DNA of 6,168 bases from Deltaproteobacteria bacterium (GTDB lineage: Bacteria > Desulfobacterota > Desulfarculia > Adiutricales > JAGVGV01): positions 1-6,168 of the forward strand of contig JADFXS010000175.1 in the NCBI GenBank assembly GCA_015233515.1, read 5' to 3'. Of this stretch, positions 1 to 6,168 are shown piece by piece. The translations under genes were made by a program, and so were the position numbers. A model generated the notes under the pieces. The model was given only the letters and a program-made list of their open reading frames with translations. It was not told the origin of the DNA and made no database searches. Numbering within the stretch: the first letter of the stretch is position 1; every line of letters starts with the position of its first letter.

Positions 1-1797
1 ATAGGGATGATAGGGCGGATGAAAAATGTCGTCGGCTTCACTGGTCTGGACCACTTCCCCTAAATACATCACCGCCACCGGGTCGGAAATATGATACACG
101 GCCGCCAGGTCGTGGGAGATGAAGAGGTAGGTGGTCTGGTTTCGGGTTTGAAGATCGAACAGCAGGTTGATCAACCCGGCTTGAACCGAGACATCCAGCG
201 CGGATAGCGGTTCGTCCAGAAGAACCAACTCCGGATTGGCGGCAAAGGCCCGGGCGATGGCCACGCGCTGTTTTTCTCCGCCGCTCAGTTCGCCGGGGAA
301 ACGATGGGCATAGGACGCGGGCAGGTTGACCGCCTCGAGAAGTTCATAGGTTTTCTCCTGTATCCGCCGGCGGTCCAGCCCGCTGAACAGGACCATGGGG
401 CGCTGAATGGCCTGGGCCACGGTTTGGCGCGGGTTGAGGGACACGTCGGGATTTTGGAAAACCATCTGAATTTTTTGAAGGATTTTCGGAGGCCGGTGAG
501 ACGTGGTCAGCCCGAGTTGTTCCTGGTTCAGAATGGCTTGGCCGGAAGTGGGGGCAAGGAGGCCGATGATCGTCCTCATCAGGGTCGTCTTGCCGCAGCC
601 GCTTTCGCCGACGATGCCCAGGGTAAATCCTTTGGGAATGTCCAGGGAAACTCCGTTGACCGCCCTGGTGACCTTGCCTTCGCCGCGACGCAAAGACAGA
701 AACGAGCCATGGGTCCGATAGTGTTTATGGATTTTTTCGGCCCGCAGTAAGGTCGCCGTGTTTTGCGGTTTTTCAAATTTTCGGGGCTGATCGATTTCTT
801 CCAACTTTTTCGGCAAATCCGACCATCGCCGGCAAGCCGACCAGTGACCCGGCTTGACTTCGACCAGAGCCGGCCGTTCGGTCAGGCAAGGCTCTTCAAC
901 GAACAGGCAGCGCGGAGCAAAGATGCAACCTGATGGTATTTCACTGAGACGAGGGATACGTCCAGGCAGGCTGATCAAGGTACATTTCCGGAAACCGGGA
1001 TCGAAATGCGGGATACAGCCCAACAAACTGAGAGTGTAAGGGTGGAGAGCGTTTCGGAAAATTTTTCTCGTCTCGCCCACTTCGAGCAGGTTTCCGGCAT
1101 ACATCACGCCCACCCGGTCACTGATCTTGGCCACGACCGCCAGGTCGTGGGTGATGTAGAGGATGCCCGAATTATAAACCTGCTTTAATTCGCCCACCAA
1201 GTCCAGAACCACTGCCTGGGTGGTCACGTCCAGGGCCGTGGTCGGTTCATCCAGGATCAGCAAGTCGGGATTATTGATCAAGGCCATGGCGATGATGCAT
1301 CTCTGGAGCATCCCGCCGGAGAGCTGGTGAGGATGAAGCTTGATGATGGCCAGCGGATTGGGCATGGCCACTTTGTTCAGCATCTCGACCGCTTTGTTCA
1401 AAGACTCTTTCCCGGATAAGGCTTGGTGAATCTGCGCGGATTCGGCTATTTGCCGGCCGATGGTCAATGAGGGATTCAAGGCCGCGCCGGGATTTTGATA
1501 AACCATGCCGATATTTTTTCCCCAGATCCGGCAGAGGTCGAGTTGCGACATTTCGTTCAGGCATTGGCCGAGCAGGAAAACCCGGCCGTTACTGATCCGG
1601 CCGTTGGCGGCCAGATAGCGGATGGCGCCGAGGGCCAGAGTCGACTTCCCGGAGCCGGACTCGCCGACCAAACCGAAACTTTCCTGCCGGCGGATCGTCA
1701 GGGAAACATCCCGGACCGCTTTTACCGGCCCTTGTTCGGTATCATACTCGATATCCAGGTTTTCGATTTTCAAGGGCAGGGCATCAGAATTGATCAT
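1..1797 (-). CDS. Fused DppD-DppF type ABC importer ATPase (tandem nucleotide-binding domains), 3'-truncated by the window edge
   Basis: This protein would hydrolyse ATP on the cytoplasmic face to power a peptide/nickel/opine-type importer. One frame stays open for 599 codons from ATG 1797 to base 1. The first ATPase half (about residues 8-260) has Walker A GESGSGKST at 45-53, Q-loop YQNP at 100-103, signature LSGGM at 159-163, Walker B with DEP at 183-185 and H-loop His217. A linker resembling the oligopeptide-transporter C-terminal domain follows, with HPY at 252-254 and cysteines 291, 297, 304 and 322. The second half (about 350 onward) has Walker A GESGCGKTT at 397-405, Q-loop FQNP at 447-450, signature LSGGE at 504-508, DEP at 528-530 and His562. 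The visible part ends inside a second HPY motif, so only the short C-terminal domain should be missing. Both sites look complete. A proline at 573 replaces the Arg usual in ISDRVAVMY. Tandem fusions are known in the family (YejF, GsiA). The start is fixed by the Shine-Dalgarno at 1801-1809. The substrate cannot be read from the ATPase. Confidence 0.93.
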   Translation of the reverse strand, partial: MINSDALPLKIENLDIEYDTEQGPVKAVRDVSLTIRRQESFGLVGESGSGKSTLALGAIRYLAANGRISNGRVFLLGQCLNEMSQLDLCRIWGKNIGMVYQNPGAALNPSLTIGRQIAESAQIHQALSGKESLNKAVEMLNKVAMPNPLAIIKLHPHQLSGGMLQRCIIAMALINNPDLLILDEPTTALDVTTQAVVLDLVGELKQVYNSGILYITHDLAVVAKISDRVGVMYAGNLLEVGETRKIFRNALHPYTLSLLGCIPHFDPGFRKCTLISLPGRIPRLSEIPSGCIFAPRCLFVEEPCLTERPALVEVKPGHWSACRRWSDLPKKLEEIDQPRKFEKPQNTATLLRAEKIHKHYRTHGSFLSLRRGEGKVTRAVNGVSLDIPKGFTLGIVGESGCGKTTLMRTIIGLLAPTSGQAILNQEQLGLTTSHRPPKILQKIQMVFQNPDVSLNPRQTVAQAIQRPMVLFSGLDRRRIQEKTYELLEAVNLPASYAHRFPGELSGGEKQRVAIARAFAANPELVLLDEPLSALDVSVQAGLINLLFDLQTRNQTTYLFISHDLAAVYHISDPVAVMYLGEVVQTSEADDIFHPPYHPY

Positions 1798-1800
1798 GGC

Positions 1801-1809
1801 TCACCTCCC
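1801..1809 (-). promoter_or_regulatory. Strong Shine-Dalgarno of the fused ATPase, overlapping the permease stop codon
   Basis: On the minus strand the sequence reads GGGAGGTGAGCCATG. GGAGGTGA matches the 16S anti-Shine-Dalgarno almost perfectly, its TGA is the permease stop codon, and only three bases separate that stop from the ATPase ATG. This arrangement supports translational coupling between permease and ATPase and settles the ATPase start. Confidence 0.85.
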
Positions 1810-2682
1810 GCCCGCGGTGCGTTGCAGGGCTTGACGGAATCCGTCGCTCATGAGGCTGGCGGCCACGACCAGGACGGAGATGGCTCCGGCCGGAAAGAGC
1901 AGGGTCCAGGGCGCCAAGGAGAAGTGGGAACGGGCTTCGTTGATCTGCAGGCCCCAATCCGGGGAGGGGGGCTGGGCGCCGAGCCCCAGGAACCCGAGAG
2001 AGGCAATCAGAAAGATGGAGTAGGAAAATCGCATGGATACTTCCACGAGCAAGGGCGCGACGGCGTTGGGCAGGATTTCCCGGAACAGGATGTACCCCAT
2101 GCTTTCGCCGCGGGTCTTGGCGGCTTCGATAAATTCCTTGGTTTTCAGGTCCAAGACCATGCTGCGGGTCACCCGCGCCAACATGGGTGTATATAAAATG
2201 GTGACGACCACCACTAGATTCATCATGGATGGCCCAGCCGTGACCAGCATCACCAGAGCTAAAAGCAAAGGCGGGTAGGCCAGGAGGATGTCAAAAATCC
2301 GCATCAGGGCTTCATCGATCATTCCGCCGACGTATCCGGAAAACAGACCGATGGAGATACCTATCAGGGCGGCAAAGATGGTTCCGGTGCCGCCCAGAAG
2401 AAAGATTCCGCGGGAACCGCATAGAATCCGGCTGAAAATATCCCGGCCAAAGGGGTCGGTGCCGAAGAAATGCGTAAGGCTTGGAGGCTGGAGTCGATGG
2501 GCTATATCTTGTTCTTGAAATTCATAGGGCGCCACCCAGGGTCCGATAAAGGCCATTAACAGGAAAAAGAGAAATATGGCCGTGCCTATCATGGCCAAGG
2601 GGTTGCGTCGTAAGCTTTTCAGGGCGCTAATGAGTTCGTGGCCACCCGTGGTTGTGGCCTTTGTCGGTTGATCATTAGTCAT
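1801..2682 (-). CDS. DppC/OppC-type ABC importer permease
   Basis: This 293-residue integral inner-membrane protein is one half of the channel of a peptide/nickel/opine-type importer. An N-terminal cytoplasmic stretch leads to a first membrane segment at about 29-50. The DppC hallmark HFFGTDPFGRDIFSR follows at about 71-85. Further hydrophobic segments lie at about 92-115, 125-147, 152-165, 207-232 and 258-278. The cytoplasmic EAA loop, which docks onto the ATPase, starts at 185 (EAAKTRGESMGY) and continues to LPNAVAPLLV. The conserved SLGFLGLGAQPPSPDWG block lies at about 228-244. Length and motif order are normal and no lesion is visible. Only a weak ribosome-binding site precedes ATG 2682. 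The frame is open for some distance upstream, but that upstream peptide has no family resemblance, so this ATG is preferred. The B-type permease that normally pairs with it does not precede it. Confidence 0.95.
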   Translation of the reverse strand: MTNDQPTKATTTGGHELISALKSLRRNPLAMIGTAIFLFFLLMAFIGPWVAPYEFQEQDIAHRLQPPSLTHFFGTDPFGRDIFSRILCGSRGIFLLGGTGTIFAALIGISIGLFSGYVGGMIDEALMRIFDILLAYPPLLLALVMLVTAGPSMMNLVVVVTILYTPMLARVTRSMVLDLKTKEFIEAAKTRGESMGYILFREILPNAVAPLLVEVSMRFSYSIFLIASLGFLGLGAQPPSPDWGLQINEARSHFSLAPWTLLFPAGAISVLVVAASLMSDGFRQALQRTAGGR

Positions 2683-2704
2683 AATATTCCCGATGGTGTT
2701 TTTA

Positions 2705-2730
2705 CCGGGCCGGCTTCGGATCAGGCCCGG
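2705..2730. repeat. GC-rich inverted repeat upstream of the permease
   Basis: CCGGGCC at 2705-2711 pairs with GGCCCGG at 2724-2730 across a 12-base loop. No T-run follows on either strand, so it does not look like an intrinsic terminator. It ends about 22 bases upstream of the permease ATG in transcript direction. It could be a leader RNA structure or simply a by-product of high GC. Confidence 0.35.
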
Positions 2731-2778
2731 GCAGAAGGAATAAGTGAGGCTGAAGTCCGATTGTTTAATTGTGAGTTT

Positions 2779-2821
2779 GGTGTGGTCGAAGCTCCTTGGT
2801 CCATGGGCATGGTCAAAGCTC
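2779..2821. repeat. Pair of imperfect 16-base direct repeats
   Basis: GGTGTGGTCGAAGCTC at 2779-2794 and GGCATGGTCAAAGCTC at 2806-2821 match at 13 of 16 positions, with start points 27 bases apart. They lie about 100-140 bases upstream of the permease start. An operator pair is possible, but chance similarity cannot be excluded, and the 27-base offset is also compatible with a decayed coding repeat of nine codons. Confidence 0.3.
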
Positions 2822-3003
2822 GAGCCAGCCCGGCCGGATCAGCGGTGATCCAAGCCGCGGCGGTTTGATCGCAACCCGGGGGCCGCTGATTTTGTCCCTT
2901 TATTTCGATTTTGGGAGAGGCGCCATCCCGACTCGCCACAGCTCTTCGAAGAAAAGAGAGGGTGAGGGGGATAGCTGCTGGTTCACGGTGAATTTTTCAA
3001 CTG

Positions 3004-3030
3004 GGAGGCTGAAAATTGATTTCAGCCTCC
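3004..3030 (-). terminator. Perfect 11-bp hairpin after the binding-protein gene (attenuator or mRNA-stabilising loop)
   Basis: GGAGGCTGAAA at 3004-3014 and TTTCAGCCTCC at 3020-3030 form an uninterrupted 11-bp stem with a 5-base loop, beginning 31 bases past the binding-protein stop. No strong U-tract follows in the minus-strand transcript, so it is not a textbook intrinsic terminator. In many binding-protein operons a stem-loop in this position protects the upstream message from 3' decay or partly blocks read-through, giving an excess of binding protein over membrane subunits. That role is inferred here from position and structure. Confidence 0.6.
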
Positions 3031-3061
3031 ACCGTATTAGAGCGTCAGCTCAAGATTAAGG

Positions 3062-4594
3062 TTATTTTTTGTAATAAACTTCCCAGAAACGGACGCGCGC
3101 CCAGTCCGAGGGCAGAACGGCGTTTTCCACATTGGCGCCCGCGCCGGCCGCGGCCTTCTCAAAAAAGCCGATGATGACCGGACCGCGGTCGATCAGGATT
3201 TGTTGGAGTTTCTGGTATAGAACCACTCTCTTATCCCGATCCATTTCCTGGTCCACTTTCTTGGACAACTCGTCGAATTCGGCGTCTTTCCAGTGGCTTT
3301 CGTTCCAGGCGCCGTCGCTGTTATAGGCCAGTTTGAAATAGGTAACCGGCGTGGCGCGGCTGCCCCAGTCGGTGATGCCGAAATCGCATTTCAGCCAGCT
3401 GGTTTCACCTTCACCGTAATAGACGTCGGAGGGGACGACTTGAATGTTGACCTTGACGCCTATTTTCGCCATCTGTTCCTTCCAGACCGTGGCAAAAGGC
3501 ACGACGTCGTGAATGTTCTGAGCGATCAGATTGATTTCAAAACCATTGGGTTTTCCGGCTTCGGCCAGAAGTTGCTTGGCTTTAGCCAGGTCCTGTTTCG
3601 GGGCTTTGTCCAGATAGTAGTCGCTAAAGCTGGGGCCGACCGGCGTAAAGCCGTTGCCCATCACCGCCAGACCCGGACGAACGGCGTTGATGATGGCCTG
3701 GTGGTCGGTCGCCAGTTTCAAGGCTTGGCGAATCTTGTTGTCAGCGGTGATACTCTTTCCATCGGACCTCATATGTAGGGCCCAGTGCATGTTGGAGTAG
3801 TTGTTGACGACCTTGGTTTTCGGGTCTTTGCTCAGGACATTGGCGAATTCGGTGGTCATGCCGGCCACGAAATTCAGCTGGCCGCCGCGCAGGGCTTCCA
3901 CCTGGCCGCCGAGGTCCGGGGAAATAATGAATTGAATTTCATCAAAATAAGGCAGGGGATCGCCATCAGCGCTCTTCTGCTTGAAGTGCGGATTCTTTTT
4001 GAGGATAACCCGGTCTTCCGGCAGATAGCTGGTGATCATATATGGACCGCTGCCCACGAATACCTTGCCCGGGTCCTTGGAACCATCGGGAATGATGGCG
4101 GAATGATAATCCCCGGCGTCGGCCGGGAATTCCGGGTTGGGCTGGCTCAAGGTGAACTGGACATGAGTGTCGTCCACTGCTTCCACTTTTTCGATCGTGT
4201 TATACAGTTTGGCGGCCGGAGAACCAACCTTCGGATCCTTCATCCGATTGAAACTGAAGACCACGTCCTTGGCGGTCAGATCTTTGCCGTTACTGAATTT
4301 TACTCCGGAACGCAGAGCAAAAACCCAGACTTTACCGTCGGCGGACTTCCATTCCGTGGCCAAATCCGGGACAGCTTTGTTCTTTTCATTGATAAAGGTT
4401 AGGTGATGATACTGCTGTTCCGACACCATGATGTCCGAGATACTGGCGATAAAATGGGGATCGAGGTTGTTCAGGGGCTGAATACCGACTTTGAACACAC
4501 CACCGGGCTGGCCCTTGCCGGCGGCGGTCGCGGTCAACGGCCAAGCCGCGACGACCAAAATCAGCGCCAACATAATCCAGAGTCTTCTTGTCAT
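3062..4594 (-). CDS. Periplasmic solute-binding protein, family 5 (DppA/OppA type)
   Basis: This 510-residue protein would capture a solute in the periplasm and deliver it to the importer encoded downstream. Residues 1-24 form a Sec signal peptide: MTRR, a hydrophobic core, then an A-T-A cleavage motif before Ala25. No lipobox cysteine is present, so it is predicted to be soluble. Family 5 features include LATEWKSADGKVWVFALR and VKFSNGKDLTAKDVVFSFNR in the first third, VGSGPYMITSY before the middle, then LPYFDEIQFIISPD and EALRGGQLNFV. Late blocks DFGITDWGSRATP, WNESHWKDAEFDEL and LIDRGPVIIGFFE also fit. Length is normal for the family. The start is fixed by AAGGAGG seven bases upstream. Family 5 proteins bind di- and oligopeptides, nickel chelates, opines, glutathione and other solutes, and the specificity cannot be read from sequence by eye. 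The neighbouring MttB homologue hints at a methylated amine, which is inference only. Confidence 0.94.
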   Translation of the reverse strand: MTRRLWIMLALILVVAAWPLTATAAGKGQPGGVFKVGIQPLNNLDPHFIASISDIMVSEQQYHHLTFINEKNKAVPDLATEWKSADGKVWVFALRSGVKFSNGKDLTAKDVVFSFNRMKDPKVGSPAAKLYNTIEKVEAVDDTHVQFTLSQPNPEFPADAGDYHSAIIPDGSKDPGKVFVGSGPYMITSYLPEDRVILKKNPHFKQKSADGDPLPYFDEIQFIISPDLGGQVEALRGGQLNFVAGMTTEFANVLSKDPKTKVVNNYSNMHWALHMRSDGKSITADNKIRQALKLATDHQAIINAVRPGLAVMGNGFTPVGPSFSDYYLDKAPKQDLAKAKQLLAEAGKPNGFEINLIAQNIHDVVPFATVWKEQMAKIGVKVNIQVVPSDVYYGEGETSWLKCDFGITDWGSRATPVTYFKLAYNSDGAWNESHWKDAEFDELSKKVDQEMDRDKRVVLYQKLQQILIDRGPVIIGFFEKAAAGAGANVENAVLPSDWARVRFWEVYYKK

Positions 4595-4601
4595 TGCAGG
4601 T

Positions 4602-4608
4602 CCTCCTT
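4602..4608 (-). promoter_or_regulatory. Ribosome-binding site of the solute-binding protein gene
   Basis: The minus strand reads AAGGAGG, then seven bases, then ATG. This is a near-ideal Shine-Dalgarno and spacing, consistent with high translation of a binding protein. It settles the start at 4594 over the longer frames that pass through the intergenic region. Confidence 0.85.
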
Positions 4609-4670
4609 GTTTTATTGTCCTTATGATGATGAGACTCCACCTTCGACCTTATAGGCGAGGCAACCGCCAA

Positions 4671-4699
4671 ATAGTATTTGGGACCAGGTTTTTTATCGA
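4671..4699 (-). promoter_or_regulatory. Weak sigma-70-like promoter candidate for the transporter genes
   Basis: On the minus strand TCGATA (4699-4694) and TACTAT (4676-4671) are separated by 17 bases. Each matches the -35 and -10 consensus at four of six positions. It would leave a leader of roughly 70 bases before the binding-protein ATG. The 209-base spacing between MttB and the binding protein makes a promoter here plausible, but this particular match is not strong. A partial sigma-54-like GG-N10-GC pattern nearby (about 4653-4667) was judged weaker. Confidence 0.25.
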
Positions 4700-4756
4700 G
4701 CTTTGAAACCATCGGCGTTTTTCCGGCTTCAAAATCCCCTCCTCCTCGACCCGGGC

Positions 4757-4772
4757 CAAAATTCCTATTTTG
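4757..4772. repeat. Small AT-rich inverted repeat downstream of the MttB homologue
   Basis: CAAAAT at 4757-4762 and ATTTTG at 4767-4772 form a perfect 6-bp inverted repeat around a 4-base centre, about 30 bases past the MttB stop. It is too AT-rich and short to be a confident terminator. A protein-binding site is an alternative. No clear intrinsic terminator was found for the MttB gene, so read-through into the transporter genes is possible. Confidence 0.25.
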
Positions 4773-4803
4773 ACAATCACCTCATTTATCATTTTTTGGG
4801 CAA

Positions 4804-6168
4804 TTAGACTTGGAAATCAGCTAGTACTTTTTCGATTTGGCGAATTTTTTCTTCGGCCACCGGTATCGGTTTATGCTTGGCCAAGATGTCGCGCACCTTA
4901 TTTCGAGCCCGGTCCAGAAGACTCGTTCGGCCGTTTTCTTCCCATTTTTCAAAGCCTTGCCGGCAAAGCAGCTTGGGCCGCCATTGGGTCCCCCGCAGGT
5001 GTTTTATTGTGTGGGGATGGCTTAGAAAATGCCCGTGGCGACCGCCTTCTTCTATCACTTTTACGGCCAGGGTGTCATCATTGATGGGGACACCCTTCTG
5101 CATCCGCCGGATCTGGTCGATCACCTCATCCTGGATTACGATCATTTCCAGGGCGCCGGTCCGGCCAAAGTCCAAATAACCGACGTCATGGTTGAGATTC
5201 GATCCGGCAATAGTCGACATATAGGTCAGTAGTGAAGCTTCCAGGGCGGCTTGCTGGTCGGGAATCTGAGCGTCGCTGGTGCCGGCATAACCCCAGTTGG
5301 GAAGACCGACATGATGGTGCATTTCAACTACGGCTAAATAAGTCATCAGGTATTCCGGTGCGTTGTAAGAGCACTGGGCGGTGATCATATCCAGCACCGC
5401 CGCGCCTACGCCCATCAGGAACGGCGCGCCTTCAACCGTGAGTTGATGAATGACCAAGCCGAAGAACGATTCGGCCAGGCCCTGAACGATATGGCCGGCG
5501 ACGGTCATGGGCGCCGTGGATCCGGCGATGGGAGCCGGCGAATAAATAACCGGACTGCCGGTTCGGGCGCAGAAGATCAATTTGTCGACGCTGGCAAAAG
5601 GATGCTTGAGCGGGCTGATCGGTTCGTCATATTGAATCCAATACGGCTTGGCGCGTAATTCCTTTTCTCCGCCTCGCAATATCTTGGAAATCTCCCACAT
5701 GGTTTCCAAATCATGACGGCCTTCGGCGGTGTTGACTATGGGTTTGGTGGAATTGGCGGCCATGGCCCAAAAACTCTCCAAGTAGGAACGCTTGGGCGTG
5801 ATGTCGTTGGGATGGGCGAAGGACATGATGAAATCGATATTGGGCAGCGCGTCGCAGACCCGGGCCGCGGAAACGATATCATCCAACTTGGTGTGGTGTC
5901 GTTGATTGGTTTCGGCTTCCCAGCGATAGATCAAATCCGATCCGGTCCCGAAATAAGACCGGCGGCCGCCTAAATCCATAACCTGCCGGCCTTCGCGATC
6001 GAAAATGGGGATGTTTTTCGGCGCGGTCCGGATAGCGTTTTCCACCAGGCGGCGAGGAACTCTCACCTTGCCTTCGTCATCCACCCGACAGCCGGCCGCC
6101 TTCAACAGCGCCATGGCTTCATCATGCTGCAGGTGCATGCCGACTTCTTCAAGGACCCGCAAAATCGC
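4804..6168 (-). CDS. MttB-family corrinoid-dependent methylamine methyltransferase, non-pyrrolysine type, 5'-truncated by the window edge
   Basis: Members of this family move a methyl group from a tertiary or quaternary amine to the cobalt of a cognate corrinoid protein in the cytoplasm, feeding C1 metabolism. The visible 454 codons begin with the family's N-terminal helix (ILRVLEEVGMHL). Next come DEGKVRVPRRLVENAIRTAP (about 31-50) and SYFGTGSD (about 71-78). Barrel blocks follow: SPLKHPFASVDKL (about 185-197), GSPVIYSPAPIAGSTAPMT (about 204-222), SYNAPEYL (about 267-274), GLPNWGYAGTSDA (about 288-300) and HDVGYLDFG (about 327-335). The family is about 480-500 residues long, so roughly 25-40 N-terminal residues are off the edge; the TTG at 6162 is probably internal. 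No in-frame UAG occurs, although pyrrolysine in methanogen MttB lies in the central part, which is visible here. This places it with MtgB-like homologues (glycine betaine, proline betaine, carnitine or related substrates). The cognate corrinoid protein is not in the window. The exact substrate is unknown. Confidence 0.92.
   Translation of the reverse strand, partial: AILRVLEEVGMHLQHDEAMALLKAAGCRVDDEGKVRVPRRLVENAIRTAPKNIPIFDREGRQVMDLGGRRSYFGTGSDLIYRWEAETNQRHHTKLDDIVSAARVCDALPNIDFIMSFAHPNDITPKRSYLESFWAMAANSTKPIVNTAEGRHDLETMWEISKILRGGEKELRAKPYWIQYDEPISPLKHPFASVDKLIFCARTGSPVIYSPAPIAGSTAPMTVAGHIVQGLAESFFGLVIHQLTVEGAPFLMGVGAAVLDMITAQCSYNAPEYLMTYLAVVEMHHHVGLPNWGYAGTSDAQIPDQQAALEASLLTYMSTIAGSNLNHDVGYLDFGRTGALEMIVIQDEVIDQIRRMQKGVPINDDTLAVKVIEEGGRHGHFLSHPHTIKHLRGTQWRPKLLCRQGFEKWEENGRTSLLDRARNKVRDILAKHKPIPVAEEKIRQIEKVLADFQV

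Larger units (their letters stand above)
2683..3061 (-). other. 379-base gap where a DppB-type permease gene would be expected
   Basis: The stretch between the binding protein and the DppC-like permease holds no gene I can support. DppB-type permeases need roughly 900-1000 bases, so an intact copy cannot fit. The longest minus-strand frame here (2939-2721, 72 codons, GTG start) is polar, with many Gln, Asn, Ser and Thr and no membrane segment, so it is not a permease remnant. A plus-strand frame ending at TGA 2866-2868 has a coding-like look but no recognised product. What can be seen is a perfect hairpin at 3004-3030, a 10-bp palindrome TCTTCGAAGA at 2943-2952, a pair of imperfect direct repeats at 2779-2821, and a GC-rich inverted repeat at 2705-2730. 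No convincing promoter was found. Confidence 0.7.

Noticed and set aside
1495..2196. A long plus-strand open frame of 233 codons
   Set aside because: It lies antisense to the ATPase and permease genes, whose minus-strand translations carry full family motifs. Its peptide is rich in Gly, Gln, Asp and Arg with no recognisable domain, typical of a shadow frame in GC-rich DNA.
2705..2730. GC-rich inverted repeat considered as an intrinsic terminator
   Set aside because: The stem is only 7 bp with a 12-base loop and no T-run follows on either strand. It sits just before a gene rather than after one.
3293..4402. Two plus-strand open frames of 161 and 205 codons opposite the binding-protein gene
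   Set aside because: They are antisense to a well-supported family 5 binding protein, have no matching ribosome-binding sites that I could see and show no family motif.
4653..4667. Sigma-54-type promoter upstream of the binding protein
   Set aside because: The GG-N10-GC spacing is present (TGGC then TCGC), but the flanking consensus bases of the -12 element and most of the -24 element do not match. It falls within the range expected by chance.
4386..4712. A minus-strand frame of 108 codons starting in the intergenic region and overlapping the binding-protein start
   Set aside because: It runs into the binding-protein gene in a different frame and translates the signal-peptide region into polar, Arg-rich sequence. 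The strong Shine-Dalgarno serves the ATG at 4594 instead.
6160..6162. TTG as the start codon of the MttB homologue
   Set aside because: The frame is still open upstream to the window edge, the sequence around it falls inside the conserved N-terminal helix, and the family normally has about 25-40 more residues. The gene is best treated as truncated by the window.

Overview
All four genes recognised here lie on the minus strand and read from the right end of the window to the left. In transcription order they are: a trimethylamine methyltransferase (MttB) family protein whose start lies off the right edge, a family 5 (DppA/OppA type) periplasmic solute-binding protein, a DppC-type inner-membrane permease, and one long ABC ATPase gene in which the DppD-like and DppF-like halves are fused and which runs off the left edge. 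No RNA gene, CRISPR array, insertion sequence or origin was seen.

The host looks like a Gram-negative bacterium. The binding protein has a Sec signal peptide without a lipobox cysteine, so it is probably free in a periplasm. MttB-family genes are abundant in anaerobic, methylotrophic or sulfate-reducing lineages, so an uncultured Desulfobacterota-like anaerobe is a reasonable but weak guess. Base composition is moderately GC-rich and similar across the genes.

Layout: 6168-4804 MttB homologue; 4803-4595 intergenic region with a strong ribosome-binding site and a weak promoter candidate; 4594-3062 binding protein; 3061-2683 a 379-base gap that begins with a perfect 11-bp hairpin; 2682-1801 permease; 1797-1 fused ATPase, separated from the permease by only three bases and using a near-perfect Shine-Dalgarno that overlaps the permease stop codon.

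The transporter genes should form a peptide/nickel/opine-type ABC importer: periplasmic capture, a membrane channel and a two-domain ATPase. The usual order is A-B-C-D-F, but the B permease is absent from its expected place and the gap there is too short to hold one. The MttB homologue has no in-frame UAG in its visible 454 codons, so it belongs with the non-pyrrolysine branch (typified by the glycine betaine methyltransferase MtgB) rather than classical trimethylamine methyltransferase. The most interesting inference is that this importer feeds a methylated (quaternary amine-like) substrate to that methyltransferase. The sequence suggests this by adjacency but does not prove it.
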